64,000 bases of DNA from contig NZ_CAKPUG010000004.1 in NCBI RefSeq assembly GCF_934191625.1, positions 62,001 through 126,000 on the forward strand, written 5' to 3'. Under the pieces are notes generated by a model that made no database searches, was not told the DNA's origin, and saw only the letters and a program-made list of their open reading frames with translations. The stretch comes from an uncultured Lactococcus sp. GTDB lineage: Bacteria; Bacillota; Bacilli; Lactobacillales; Streptococcaceae. This document shows positions 49,201-57,934 of this stretch, in pieces (the stretch's first letter is position 1; each line of letters begins with the position of its first letter). The position numbers and the translations under genes were made by a program.

Positions 49201-49833
49201 TTAATCTTCACCTTGTATTTCATTTCCTGTTTGGATGAAAGCTTTCATGATGTGTTTGATAGATATTTTACCAATTATCTTTTTCGAATCTGCTTTTTCA
49301 AGTACAGGCAAACTATCAACTTCGTAGCGAGAAAGAATATTTCCAGCTTCAAGTAAAGTTTTATCGGCGGTTATGGTATGTATATTGGGCATACGTGTCA
49401 TTATCACGGCAACAGGAGTTTTCTCCAGATTATTGCCACTAATAGCGAAGCGGAGAAGATCTTTTCGAGAAAGAAGCCCAGCTAAATCGCCATTTTCATT
49501 TTTGACATAAATACTGCCAATATCATAGAGAAAAAGACTTGTAGCAGCGTCGTAAACAGACATATCTTGCTCCACAATCAGGGGTGAAGTCATAAAGTCG
49601 GCTACTTTTTTTGAATAGCAACTTTCAATATAAAGAGGTTGCATTTTTTGCCCTGTATAAAAATAGCCAACTTTTGGCTTGGCATCAAGTAACCCTGTCA
49701 TGGTAAGGATAGACAAGTCGTTCCTTAAAGTTGCACGGCTTAAACCTAAAGTTTGTGCAATTTTTTCACCACTGATAGGCTGTTCCGCTTTTACAATATT
49801 AATTATTTCAGTTTGTCTAGTTGTTAGTTTCAA
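49201..49833 (-). CDS. ccpN: CcpN-like HTH-CBS repressor
   Basis: A 210-residue regulator. The N-terminal winged helix-turn-helix (GEKIAQTLGLSRATLRNDLS) is followed by two CBS domains (about 75-205: MTSPLIVEQDMSVYDAATSL; VIMTRMPNIHTITADKTLLE). CBS pairs sense adenine nucleotides. CcpN represses gluconeogenic genes in Bacillus. Here the divergent target is ppdK, and near-identical operators lie at both promoters, consistent with autoregulation. Confidence 0.85.
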   Translation of the reverse strand: MKLTTRQTEIINIVKAEQPISGEKIAQTLGLSRATLRNDLSILTMTGLLDAKPKVGYFYTGQKMQPLYIESCYSKKVADFMTSPLIVEQDMSVYDAATSLFLYDIGSIYVKNENGDLAGLLSRKDLLRFAISGNNLEKTPVAVIMTRMPNIHTITADKTLLEAGNILSRYEVDSLPVLEKADSKKIIGKISIKHIMKAFIQTGNEIQGED

Positions 49834-49853
49834 GTGTCACTCCTTAATAAATA

Positions 49854-49867
49854 GGACATACTATATA
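49854..49867 (-). promoter_or_regulatory. Putative CcpN operator before its own gene
   Basis: GGACATACTATATA contains ACATACTAT, also found in the operator arms in front of ppdK. It lies 21 bases upstream of the gene start. Confidence 0.55.
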
Positions 49868-49961
49868 TTATATGTGTTTTATCCTTTTAAATCAATTAAT
49901 AAAAAGGAAAGTTGCTATATATAATATAAATAGACCAAAAAAGAATGCGATTACAAAAAAC

Positions 49962-50018
49962 TTGACAACGAATGTGTCATACTATATAATGTGTTTATTC
50001 ACCAAATAGTATGTCACA
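49962..50018 (+). promoter_or_regulatory. ppdK promoter and paired CcpN operators
   Basis: TTGACA (49962-49967), 17-base spacer, TATAAT (49985-49990). TGTGTCATACTAT (49973-49985) covers the spacer up to the -10, and its near-exact inverse ATAGTATGTCACA (50006-50018) lies downstream of the start. Repressor bound at both could loop or block RNA polymerase. Confidence 0.8.
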
Positions 50019-50034
50019 TATAAAGGAGACGCGA

Positions 50035-52653
50035 ATGTCACGAGCAAAAAAACGTGTTTATAACTTTACAGAAGGTTCAAAAGAACAAAAAGATCTCTTG
50101 GGAGGAAAGGGAGCAAATCTCGCAGAGATGACAGGAATTGGTTTACCAGTACCCAAAGGCTTTACCATTACTACAGAAGCTTGCTTAGAATATCTGGATT
50201 CGAAAAAATTATTGCCTGAGCTAGTTAAGGAAATAGAAGAACATATTGCTAAGCTAGAAAAAGAAACTGGAAAACAATTTGCAGATGAGGAAAATCCGCT
50301 TTTAGTTTCGGTCAGGAGTGGCTCAAAATTTTCAATGCCGGGCATGATGGACACTATTTTGAATTTAGGTTTAAACAATCAAAGTGTTGAAATCTTTGCA
50401 CGTAAGACTGGAAATCCTGTGTTTGCTTATGATTGCTATCGCCGTTTAATTCAAATGTTTGGCGATGTGGTTAAAGGTGTAGATAAAAGTATTTTTGAAA
50501 ATGCACTAACACAATATAAATCAGCCTATGGTTACAGCTCTGATATTGAGATGAAAGCGGAAGATTGGAAGGATATTATTCAACAATTTAGCACAATCTA
50601 TCTGAAAGAAGTTGGTGAAAATTTCCCCCAAGATCCTACTAAACAACTTTATGCAGCTGTAGAAGCGGTGTTTACTTCTTGGAACAATCCGCGTGCTGTA
50701 ACTTACCGTCGTATTCATGAAATTTCTGATAAACTTGGAACAGCTGTTAATATTCAAGAAATGGTTTTTGGTAATACTGGAGGGGATAGCGGTACGGGTG
50801 TTGCTTTTACACGCAATCCATCAACGGGCGAAGCAGGAGTTTTTGGCGAATTTTTACTGAATGCTCAAGGAGAAGATGTTGTAGCAGGCATTCGGACACC
50901 ACGACCAATACAGGAGCTCAAAAAAGATCAACCAGCAATTTACCTACAATTTGAGAAAATCTGCCATCAGTTGGAAGCTCATTATCAAGATATGCAAGAT
51001 ATTGAGTTTACTATCGAAGAAGGAAAACTCTTCATTCTTCAAACACGTAACGGGAAACGAACAGCAAAAGCTGCCTTTAAAATTGCAACGCAAATGGCAG
51101 AAGAGGGTGTCATAAGTAAGGAGGAGAGCCTGAAACGCTTAACACCTTCAATGATTACTCAGTTGCTTCATCCTGTGTTTGATGAACAAATATTAGCGGA
51201 AAGACAAGCTATAACAAAGGGGTTACCTGCAAGTCCTGGTGCTGCCTCTGGAAGAGTATATTTCCATGCAGAAGATGCACAAAGAGCCCACGCAGCTGGG
51301 CAAAAAGTTATCCTTCTTAGAACAGAAACTTCACCAGAGGACATTGAAGGGATGATTGTGAGTGAGGCTATTGTTACCTCACGTGGAGGAATGACATCTC
51401 ATGCCGCCGTTGTAGCACGAGGTATGGGAGTATGCTGTGTAGTTGGATGTGAACAATTAACAATAAATGAAAAATCCAAGCAAGCCTACTATGGTGCATG
51501 TATTATAAACGAAGGTGATTTGCTATCGGTAGATGGTACAACAGGAAACATTTACCCGGGAGAAATCAAACTGGATAAGGCACAGGATTTAGATCTTTTA
51601 GTAAAAGTGCTTAGATGGGCCTCTCACGTAGGTAACATGCAGGTAAGAGCAAATGCTGAAACTGTTGAAGATATTAAAACGGCGTTAGATTTTGGTGCAA
51701 GCGGTATCGGCTTGGCGCGTACAGAACATATGTTCTTTGGAAAAGAACGAATTTTGGCAATGCGGAAAATGTTCCTCTCAGAAGATCAACTACAGCGCAA
51801 GCAATCACTTGAAATGCTTAAAGCATTTCAGAAAAAAGATTTTACTGAAATTTTGAGTTTAACCGAAGGCATACCTTGTACGATTCGTCTTCTAGATCCG
51901 CCCTTGCACGAATTTATGCCAAAATCTAAGGAAGAATATGAGCAAGTGGCAGAAGCTTGTGGGCAAACGGTTGACTTTATCATGCAAAGAGGAAAAGAGC
52001 TTGAAGAGTTTAATCCAATGTTGGGACATCGTGGTTGTCGTTTAGCCATCACCTATCCCGAAATATATGAAATGCAGGTTGAAGCAATAATGGAAGCTGC
52101 TTTGGACATTGCTAAAACAGGAAAGCAAGTCAAACCAGAGATTATGATTCCTTTAGTTGCTGAAGAAAAAGAGTTATCTTATATTAAAAAAATGTTGGAA
52201 GACAAAATCCGAGATGTTTTTGAGAAACATCAGATGAAAATTGCATATAAAATCGGGGCCATGCTTGAAATTCCAAGGGCCTGCTTGACGGCAGATCAGC
52301 TTGCGTCTTCCGCACAGTTCTTTAGTTTTGGTACTAATGACCTGACACAGCTGACTTATGGCTTTTCTCGTGATGATTCTGTCAAATTTTTGTCAGACTA
52401 TATTGAGAAAGGCATTTTAAAAGATGATCCCTTCCAACATTTGGATCAAAAAGGCGTGGGCAGTTTGATGAAAATGGCAATAGAGCTAGTTAAGCCGCAA
52501 CATAAGGACATCAGTTTTGGCGTATGTGGCGAAGTAGGAGGTGATCCAGACTCCGTTGCCTTCCTTCAAAAAATCGGTTTGGATTATGTATCATGCTCAC
52601 CATACCGTGTGCCAGCAGTCCTTCTGACGGTTGCACAGATGAGTATCAAGTAA
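50035..52653 (+). CDS. ppdK: Pyruvate, phosphate dikinase
   Basis: An 872-residue enzyme interconverting pyruvate, ATP and phosphate with PEP, AMP and pyrophosphate. The ATP-grasp domain has GGKGANLAEM and VRSGSKFSMPGMMDT. The swivelling domain carries catalytic His in GGMTSHAAVVARG. The PEP/pyruvate domain has RTEHMFF, LGHRGCRLA and the Cys in GVCGEVGGDP, where the usual His (CGEHGG) is Val. ATG at 50035 follows AAGGAG; the earlier ATG at 50011 lies in the operator. In a lactic acid bacterium it may serve PEP supply or pyrophosphate use. Confidence 0.95.
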   Translation: MSRAKKRVYNFTEGSKEQKDLLGGKGANLAEMTGIGLPVPKGFTITTEACLEYLDSKKLLPELVKEIEEHIAKLEKETGKQFADEENPLLVSVRSGSKFSMPGMMDTILNLGLNNQSVEIFARKTGNPVFAYDCYRRLIQMFGDVVKGVDKSIFENALTQYKSAYGYSSDIEMKAEDWKDIIQQFSTIYLKEVGENFPQDPTKQLYAAVEAVFTSWNNPRAVTYRRIHEISDKLGTAVNIQEMVFGNTGGDSGTGVAFTRNPSTGEAGVFGEFLLNAQGEDVVAGIRTPRPIQELKKDQPAIYLQFEKICHQLEAHYQDMQDIEFTIEEGKLFILQTRNGKRTAKAAFKIATQMAEEGVISKEESLKRLTPSMITQLLHPVFDEQILAERQAITKGLPASPGAASGRVYFHAEDAQRAHAAGQKVILLRTETSPEDIEGMIVSEAIVTSRGGMTSHAAVVARGMGVCCVVGCEQLTINEKSKQAYYGACIINEGDLLSVDGTTGNIYPGEIKLDKAQDLDLLVKVLRWASHVGNMQVRANAETVEDIKTALDFGASGIGLARTEHMFFGKERILAMRKMFLSEDQLQRKQSLEMLKAFQKKDFTEILSLTEGIPCTIRLLDPPLHEFMPKSKEEYEQVAEACGQTVDFIMQRGKELEEFNPMLGHRGCRLAITYPEIYEMQVEAIMEAALDIAKTGKQVKPEIMIPLVAEEKELSYIKKMLEDKIRDVFEKHQMKIAYKIGAMLEIPRACLTADQLASSAQFFSFGTNDLTQLTYGFSRDDSVKFLSDYIEKGILKDDPFQHLDQKGVGSLMKMAIELVKPQHKDISFGVCGEVGGDPDSVAFLQKIGLDYVSCSPYRVPAVLLTVAQMSIK

Positions 52654-52661
52654 GAGGATGT

Positions 52662-52693
52662 AAAAAACCTTCGATAATTAACGAAGGTTTTTT
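52662..52693. terminator. Bidirectional terminator between ppdK and psiE
   Basis: AAAAAACCTTCG and CGAAGGTTTTTT perfect 12-bp stem with an 8-base loop. Confidence 0.9.
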
Positions 52694-52694
52694 C

Positions 52695-53093
52695 TTATTT
52701 TAAATCTCCCCAAAGGTTGAGCATCACGGTCCCAATAATGAGGACGAGAATGGCTGAACATTGGAGGAATAGGCTAAGTTGAGAGGTTTCGTGATTGGAT
52801 ATCAAAAGACGAACGATAGAAGCAACTGCAATGTAGATATATTTCTTGATAGTTGGGTGATCATTATCGGAAAGATAGTGGATAATGAGTTCTAAGAATT
52901 CTAAGAAGAGGAAAAAGGTTAGGATCCGGTCAATGATATCGTAAAAACTGTAATCAATAAATCCAGTAGTGAATGATGAGAGCAGTACCCAAATCTCTTT
53001 AAACATAAGGAAAGCAATAACCAACCCGAGTAAGCTTAAACAGACTTTTATGATGATATTAAAAGTTTTCGATAAAAAATTAAATTGAATCAA
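52695..53093 (-). CDS. psiE: PsiE-family membrane protein
   Basis: A 132-residue protein with four helices, matching phosphate-starvation-inducible PsiE (FFLFLEFLELIIHYL, IYIAVASIVRLLI). TTG start at 53093 with GGAGG seven bases before. The regulator is not visible. Confidence 0.85.
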   Translation of the reverse strand: MIQFNFLSKTFNIIIKVCLSLLGLVIAFLMFKEIWVLLSSFTTGFIDYSFYDIIDRILTFFLFLEFLELIIHYLSDNDHPTIKKYIYIAVASIVRLLISNHETSQLSLFLQCSAILVLIIGTVMLNLWGDLK

Positions 53094-53389
53094 ATGAGAA
53101 CCTCCATGATTTGTCGTGTAATTTTATAATTCTAGTATAGCATAGGAACAACGGCTTTGAGGAGGAATTAGACTTGGAAAAATGAATTGAATATTTGAAA
53201 ATAAGAAAAGTATTATTAAAAATGCTGGCTTTATTATTACGGGATTCAAATGTATGAATTGTACATAATGATATTCCAGAGTTTCTAAATTGTTTTTTAC
53301 CTTAGGCTATGGGATAATTAGTGTACAAAAAGAAGGCGCGTTTTATAGCAAGTCGTCATCTATTTACTTTATAGAAAAGAGGAAATAAT

Positions 53390-53770
53390 ATGATTAATCT
53401 GTGCAACATGCTTTATGTCTCGGATGTCCCAAAGCACGCAGAATTTTGGGCAAAAATTGGTTTGAAAGAACTTCGTCGCCAAGGTTCAGGACTACAAGAA
53501 ACAGTAATTTTCGCTGTAGATGCGGCTGCCCCAAGCGCACGTATTCAATTATGGAATCTTGATTTTATCCGTCAAAACTCACCAGAAGTGGCAGATATGA
53601 AAGGCTCAATGCTTTTTACTGTAGAAAACCTAGAAGAGTGGCACATACGTATTGCTGAAGTAACAGATACAGCAAGTGAAATTAATGATTTCCAAGGGAT
53701 GAGGAACTTTAACTTCCAAGATCCTGATGGAAATTATTATGCCTTTGCGCAGTCTGAGTTACCCGAATGA
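53390..53770 (+). CDS. VOC-superfamily (glyoxalase/bleomycin-resistance-like) protein
   Basis: A 126-residue protein with the beta-alpha-beta-beta-beta repeat (MLYVSDVPKHAEFWAKIGL; NFQDPDGNYYAFAQS at the end). Metal-binding residues are only partly present. Substrate unknown. AGAGGAAATAAT precedes ATG. Confidence 0.8.
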   Translation: MINLCNMLYVSDVPKHAEFWAKIGLKELRRQGSGLQETVIFAVDAAAPSARIQLWNLDFIRQNSPEVADMKGSMLFTVENLEEWHIRIAEVTDTASEINDFQGMRNFNFQDPDGNYYAFAQSELPE

Positions 53771-53777
53771 TTATTAT

Positions 53778-53807
53778 AAAAAAATCCCTAAGCAAAGGGA
53801 TTTTTTT
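53778..53807 (+). terminator. Terminator after the VOC gene
   Basis: AAAATCCCT and AGGGATTTT stem with T run. Confidence 0.8.
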
Positions 53808-53819
53808 GTGTAATTATTT

Positions 53820-54023
53820 GAGAAAAGGACAAATGTCCTTTTCTCGATAAACATAAATTGATACAATCGACATATAAAGCGCTATCATAAAAAGAACTTA
53901 AGATTTAAGGGGTGTTATCCATCAATCATAAAGCTGTAGAAATCCTATTTTCTGGTTTTTCAATGCGAATGATTCACGACTCATATCTTTTGTTCATCTT
54001 AAAGTCTAGAGGAGGCTTTCACA
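53820..54023 (+). promoter_or_regulatory. ECF operon leader with palindrome and possible structured RNA
   Basis: A 12-bp palindrome GAGAAAAGGACA/TGTCCTTTTCTC (53820-53845) has no T run. TTGATACAATCGA (53858-53870) is a possible Crp/Fnr half-palindrome. ACTTAAGAT (53896-53904) can pair with ATCTTAAAGT (53996-54005), enclosing about 90 bases ending eight bases before GGAGG. This could be a riboswitch that hides the ribosome binding site. No known class is recognised. Confidence 0.4.
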
Positions 54024-54632
54024 ATGAAAAGAGGAATTAAATACGATTTCACTCTTATTGCATTATTGCTCATTCCTGTCGGCGTTTCCATCAATGTGGT
54101 AGGTTACCAATTATCGACTATCTTAAAACTACCTGTTTTTATCGATATGATTGGTACTCTAATGGTATCAATCATTGCAGGACCGTGGGTTGGAGCTTTA
54201 ACAGGATTTTTAGGGAATGCTGTTAGCGGAATGCTAAATCCTATTTCCATCGCTTATGGCATGGTTGCCTTAGCTGTTGGTTTGATTTCAGGATTTTTAT
54301 CAAAATGGAAATTTTATAAAAATCCTATAGGAATTATTTTTGCTATCGCTATTTTAACAGTTGTTTCTGCTACTTCGGCAGCGGTGGTTACAGTATTTAT
54401 GTTTGGCGGTATTACAGGTGCTGGAACAGATCTTTTAACAGCAGCATTTTTAACGACAGGGCGTGCGCTTTGGGATTCTGTTATTACGACAAACATTATC
54501 ACAGGTGGGATTAATACAATTATTAACTTTACAATCGGCTTTTTAATTGTAAAAAAGATTCCAGACAGATTTTTGGTGAAGTTAAATTATGGTGCACCTT
54601 ATGTGCGTAAGGGAGAAAAAAATTATGAATAA
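54024..54632 (+). CDS. ECF transporter S component, likely for a nucleoside or ribose-linked compound
   Basis: A 202-residue membrane protein with six helices and the S-component shape (VFIDMIGTLMVSIIAGPWVGAL, GNAVSGMLNP). It binds substrate outside and toggles in the membrane. Its own operon has T and two A subunits and enzymes for nucleoside cleavage and ribose phosphorylation, so a nucleoside is the best guess. AGAGGAGG precedes ATG. Confidence 0.8.
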   Translation: MKRGIKYDFTLIALLLIPVGVSINVVGYQLSTILKLPVFIDMIGTLMVSIIAGPWVGALTGFLGNAVSGMLNPISIAYGMVALAVGLISGFLSKWKFYKNPIGIIFAIAILTVVSATSAAVVTVFMFGGITGAGTDLLTAAFLTTGRALWDSVITTNIITGGINTIINFTIGFLIVKKIPDRFLVKLNYGAPYVRKGEKNYE

Positions 54633-55350
54633 ACTCTATCCTTCTACAAAATTTGCGTTTGTTACTTTAGTTATCATTATTTCCATGTTTGCTCCGGGCT
54701 ACTATCTCCAATATGGTCTCTTCCTTTTCATCTTGTTTCTTTCTATTCTTTCGGGAAAACTTCTCCCTTTTCTTTCAATTTTCTTTAAATCTATCTTTTG
54801 GGTTTTGGCTTTTATTTTCGTTTTCCAAGTGTTGATTATCAGAAATCTGGATTCACAAAGTTTATGGTGGATATTTGCTTACTCACAGATGGGTTTGGAA
54901 AGCAGCTTGTTAATGACCTCTAAGATTGCGGCTATCAGTAGTGCAATTATATTATTCTTTCAAGTCACAGAAGTCAAAGATATTAATCATGTGATGGAGA
55001 AGTCTGGGGTACCTAAAAAAGTTACTTTTGTCATTGCCTCAACCATACAGCTGATTCCACAGATGTCCATCCTGTCAAAAACTATTTCAGATGCACAACG
55101 CTCGCGTGGTATTGAAACTGAAGGAAGCCTCATGGTAAGAATAAAATCTTTTTTCCCGATGATTGCGCCGCTCGTACTTTCTTCAATCCAGCAAACTGAA
55201 GAACGAGTGTTAACATTGGAGTCACGTGCTTTTTCATCGAAATGTAAGAAAACATCCTTTTATAAACTGGATAAAACAAAGATTGATTATATACTTATAT
55301 TTATTTTTGTAGCTATTCTCATTGGATTCATTATTTGGAGGAACATATAA
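54625..55350 (+). CDS. ECF transporter T component (EcfT/CbiQ family)
   Basis: A 241-residue transmembrane coupling subunit. The Ala-Arg-Gly signature lies in SDAQRSRGIE and a second in TLESRAF, the coupling helices that touch the ATPases. ATG at 54625 follows AAGGGAG and overlaps the S gene by eight bases. The longer in-frame start at 54589 is inside the S gene. Confidence 0.88.
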   Translation: MNKLYPSTKFAFVTLVIIISMFAPGYYLQYGLFLFILFLSILSGKLLPFLSIFFKSIFWVLAFIFVFQVLIIRNLDSQSLWWIFAYSQMGLESSLLMTSKIAAISSAIILFFQVTEVKDINHVMEKSGVPKKVTFVIASTIQLIPQMSILSKTISDAQRSRGIETEGSLMVRIKSFFPMIAPLVLSSIQQTEERVLTLESRAFSSKCKKTSFYKLDKTKIDYILIFIFVAILIGFIIWRNI

Positions 55351-55351
55351 A

Positions 55352-56203
55352 ATGAATATTCTATCCTTAAAAAATATAAATTATACTTACCCTTTAGAAA
55401 AGCAACCCACGATTCAAGATTTTTCCTTTGAGTTTCAAGCAGGTAAAGTTTATGGCTTGGTTGGTGCAAATGATTCAGGAAAAACAACATTGTGTAATAT
55501 TATTCGTGGCTTTATTCCCTCTTTTTATCGTGGAGAATTAAATGGAGAAGTGCGTTTGAAAGAGAAGGAGCTTCATACTTATGATGATGGAGAACTTGCT
55601 TCAAGTATTGGCTACTCTTTTCAGAATCCCTTTACACAAATTTCTGGAGTCAAGGAAAGAGTGGATGAAGAAATTGCCTATGGTATGGAAAATTTGGGTG
55701 TTCCAAGAGAAGCCATGCTGGAAAAAGTAGAAGGATTGCTTAAACTTTTTAAACTTGAACAACTCCGAGACAAGAATCCCTTTGAGTTATCAGGGGGGCA
55801 GAAACAGCGTGTAGCCTTAGCATCTATTGTAGGGCTTGATCCCGAGATTATCATTTTAGATGAGCCGACTTCTCAGCTTGACCCACAAAGTACGGAAGAT
55901 ATTTTTGAAATTATTAGCTTCTTAAAGCAGCAAGGGAAAACCATCATTTTAGTGGAACATAAAGCTGACTTATTAGCTGAATATTGTGATGATATTCTTG
56001 TGATGAGTCAAGGGAGGCTAGTTTTATCAGGTGATTTAAAAAGTGTGTTTTCAAATGAAAAAGTTTTAGAATTTGGTGGGCAGTTACCGCAAGTCGCTCT
56101 CTTTTTCTTAGCAGCAGTAAAAAGTAAAAGAATGCCTAAGCAAGATACGCTTCCTTTGAATCTCGAAGAAGCTTATCAAAAATTGAGAAAGGAAGGCCAG
56201 TGA
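55352..56203 (+). CDS. ECF transporter ATPase 1
   Basis: A 283-residue ABC ATPase: Walker A GANDSGKTT, Q-loop SFQNPFTQ, signature LSGGQKQR, Walker B IIILDEPTSQLD, switch His in VEHKAD. Fully canonical. ATG at 55352 has GGAGG upstream. Confidence 0.9.
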   Translation: MNILSLKNINYTYPLEKQPTIQDFSFEFQAGKVYGLVGANDSGKTTLCNIIRGFIPSFYRGELNGEVRLKEKELHTYDDGELASSIGYSFQNPFTQISGVKERVDEEIAYGMENLGVPREAMLEKVEGLLKLFKLEQLRDKNPFELSGGQKQRVALASIVGLDPEIIILDEPTSQLDPQSTEDIFEIISFLKQQGKTIILVEHKADLLAEYCDDILVMSQGRLVLSGDLKSVFSNEKVLEFGGQLPQVALFFLAAVKSKRMPKQDTLPLNLEEAYQKLRKEGQ

Positions 56204-56204
56204 G

Positions 56205-57002
56205 ATGTCTTATTTAGAGTTAAAAAATGTATCTTACAGCTATCCAAATGGATTTGAAGCGATTAAAAATGTTGACTTAAGCTTTGAACGTGGAGAATCT
56301 GTTGCAATTATTGGGCAAAATGGTGCAGGAAAAACGACAACAGTTAAACTTATGAATGGTCTTTTGAAGCCGACTCAAGGTCAAGTCTATATTGATGGAA
56401 AATCGACGCAAAATATGACAACCGCACAAGTTTCAAAATTTGTTGGCTATGTCTTTCAGAATCCTGACGAGCAAATCTTTCAAGAAACAATTTATAAAGA
56501 AATTGCTTATGGTTTACTTTACCAAAAGTTAGCGCCCGATGTGGTGAAAGAACGTGTTCTTGCAGCAGCAAAACTCTGTCAGTTGGAGAGTGTACTGGAG
56601 GAACATCCTTATAATTTACCCTATTCAAAACGAAAATTTGTTACGATTGCATCTATTATTGCACTTGATACAGAAATTATTATTTTAGATGAACCAACGG
56701 CAGGTCAAGACCGTCTTTCTACTGGTTTACTAGGTGAGATTATTCAGTATCTCCAAAGTCAGAACAAAACAGTCATCACCATAACACATGATATGGAATT
56801 TGTGGTTCAGCAGTTTACGCGCGTGATTGTTTTTGCCGATAAAATGAAACGGAAAGACAGTACGCCAGCAACAGTTTTTCAGGATAAAGCTTTACTCAAT
56901 CTAGCTAGCCTGAAAGAACCTTACATACTTCAGTTGGCGAAAATGCTAGGACATGAGGGTGTCTTAACTATTGAAGAATTATTGATGAAGGAATTCAAAT
57001 GA
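56205..57002 (+). CDS. ECF transporter ATPase 2 with atypical signature motif
   Basis: A 265-residue ABC ATPase. Walker A GQNGAGKTT, Q-loop VFQNPDEQ, Walker B IIILDEPTAGQD and switch His in ITHDMEF are normal, but the signature LSGGQ is replaced by LPYSKRKFV. One of the two nucleotide sites of the heterodimer is then likely non-canonical. Coupled by ATGA to the next gene. Confidence 0.88.
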   Translation: MSYLELKNVSYSYPNGFEAIKNVDLSFERGESVAIIGQNGAGKTTTVKLMNGLLKPTQGQVYIDGKSTQNMTTAQVSKFVGYVFQNPDEQIFQETIYKEIAYGLLYQKLAPDVVKERVLAAAKLCQLESVLEEHPYNLPYSKRKFVTIASIIALDTEIIILDEPTAGQDRLSTGLLGEIIQYLQSQNKTVITITHDMEFVVQQFTRVIVFADKMKRKDSTPATVFQDKALLNLASLKEPYILQLAKMLGHEGVLTIEELLMKEFK

Positions 57003-57934
57003 GAAAAATATTAATTGACTGTGATCCTGGACATGATGATGCCTTGGCTATCTTATGTGCTCTAGCCAATAAAGAAAAGTTAGAAATATTAGGAGTAACA
57101 ACGGTTGGTGGCAATCAAACGCTTGAAAAAGTTACAGCAAATGCTCAAAATATTTTAGCTTTTGCTCAAGCAGAAGTTCCTCTTGTCAAAGGGCAAAGTC
57201 AACCACTTGTAAAAACCTTTGAACCGAGTGATGAGGCCCATGGAAAGTCAGGAATGGATGGTCCTTACTTTGAAAACTTAGTTTATCCGATTACTGATGA
57301 GAATGCGGTCCTGTTTATGGCAGAGAAAATTCAAGCCAGTAAAGAAAAAGTGACACTGGTTGCTTTAGGGCCGTTGACGAATATTGCTTTACTACTTAAA
57401 ACCTTTCCAGAAATCCATAATCAAATCGAAGCGATTAGTTTAATGGGTGGAGGGATTAGGAACGGTAATGTCACATCGCTTGCTGAATTTAATATTTATG
57501 TCGATCCAGAGGCAGCACATATTGTTTATCATTCAGGGCTTCCTATCATCATGTCGGGCTTAGATGTGACTGAACAGGCAGAAATCAAAGTAGAGGAGAT
57601 TGAACTACTTCAAAATAAGGGGAAATTTAGCCATTTGGCTTATGAACTCCTAAGTTTTTATAACAAATCTGGACGACAGTTTGGCTTTGTGAACAGTCCA
57701 ATTCATGATTTGTGTGCTGTAGCTTATCTGCTTAAAGCAGAGATTTTTGCAGGTCATCATTATTTTGTCGATGTCAATACAAGTGAAGGTATTGGTCGAG
57801 GTCAAACCTTTGCAGATAAACGTTTAGTATCGCCTCACAAAGCCAATGTCTTAGTTTTAGAAAATGTCGAGCGAAAGCATTTTGTAGAACTGCTCCTGTC
57901 TGCTTTAGAAAGGTTAGATAGCGAAGTCATATGA
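56999..57934 (+). CDS. Nucleoside hydrolase (IunH/RihA family)
   Basis: A 311-residue ribonucleoside hydrolase that cuts nucleosides to base plus ribose. The Asp cluster DCDPGHDDA at residues 8-16 binds calcium. ALGPLTNIALLLK and NIYVDPEAAHIV are typical. It should act on the compound imported by the preceding ECF transporter and feed ribose to the next gene. Confidence 0.92.
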   Translation: MRKILIDCDPGHDDALAILCALANKEKLEILGVTTVGGNQTLEKVTANAQNILAFAQAEVPLVKGQSQPLVKTFEPSDEAHGKSGMDGPYFENLVYPITDENAVLFMAEKIQASKEKVTLVALGPLTNIALLLKTFPEIHNQIEAISLMGGGIRNGNVTSLAEFNIYVDPEAAHIVYHSGLPIIMSGLDVTEQAEIKVEEIELLQNKGKFSHLAYELLSFYNKSGRQFGFVNSPIHDLCAVAYLLKAEIFAGHHYFVDVNTSEGIGRGQTFADKRLVSPHKANVLVLENVERKHFVELLLSALERLDSEVI

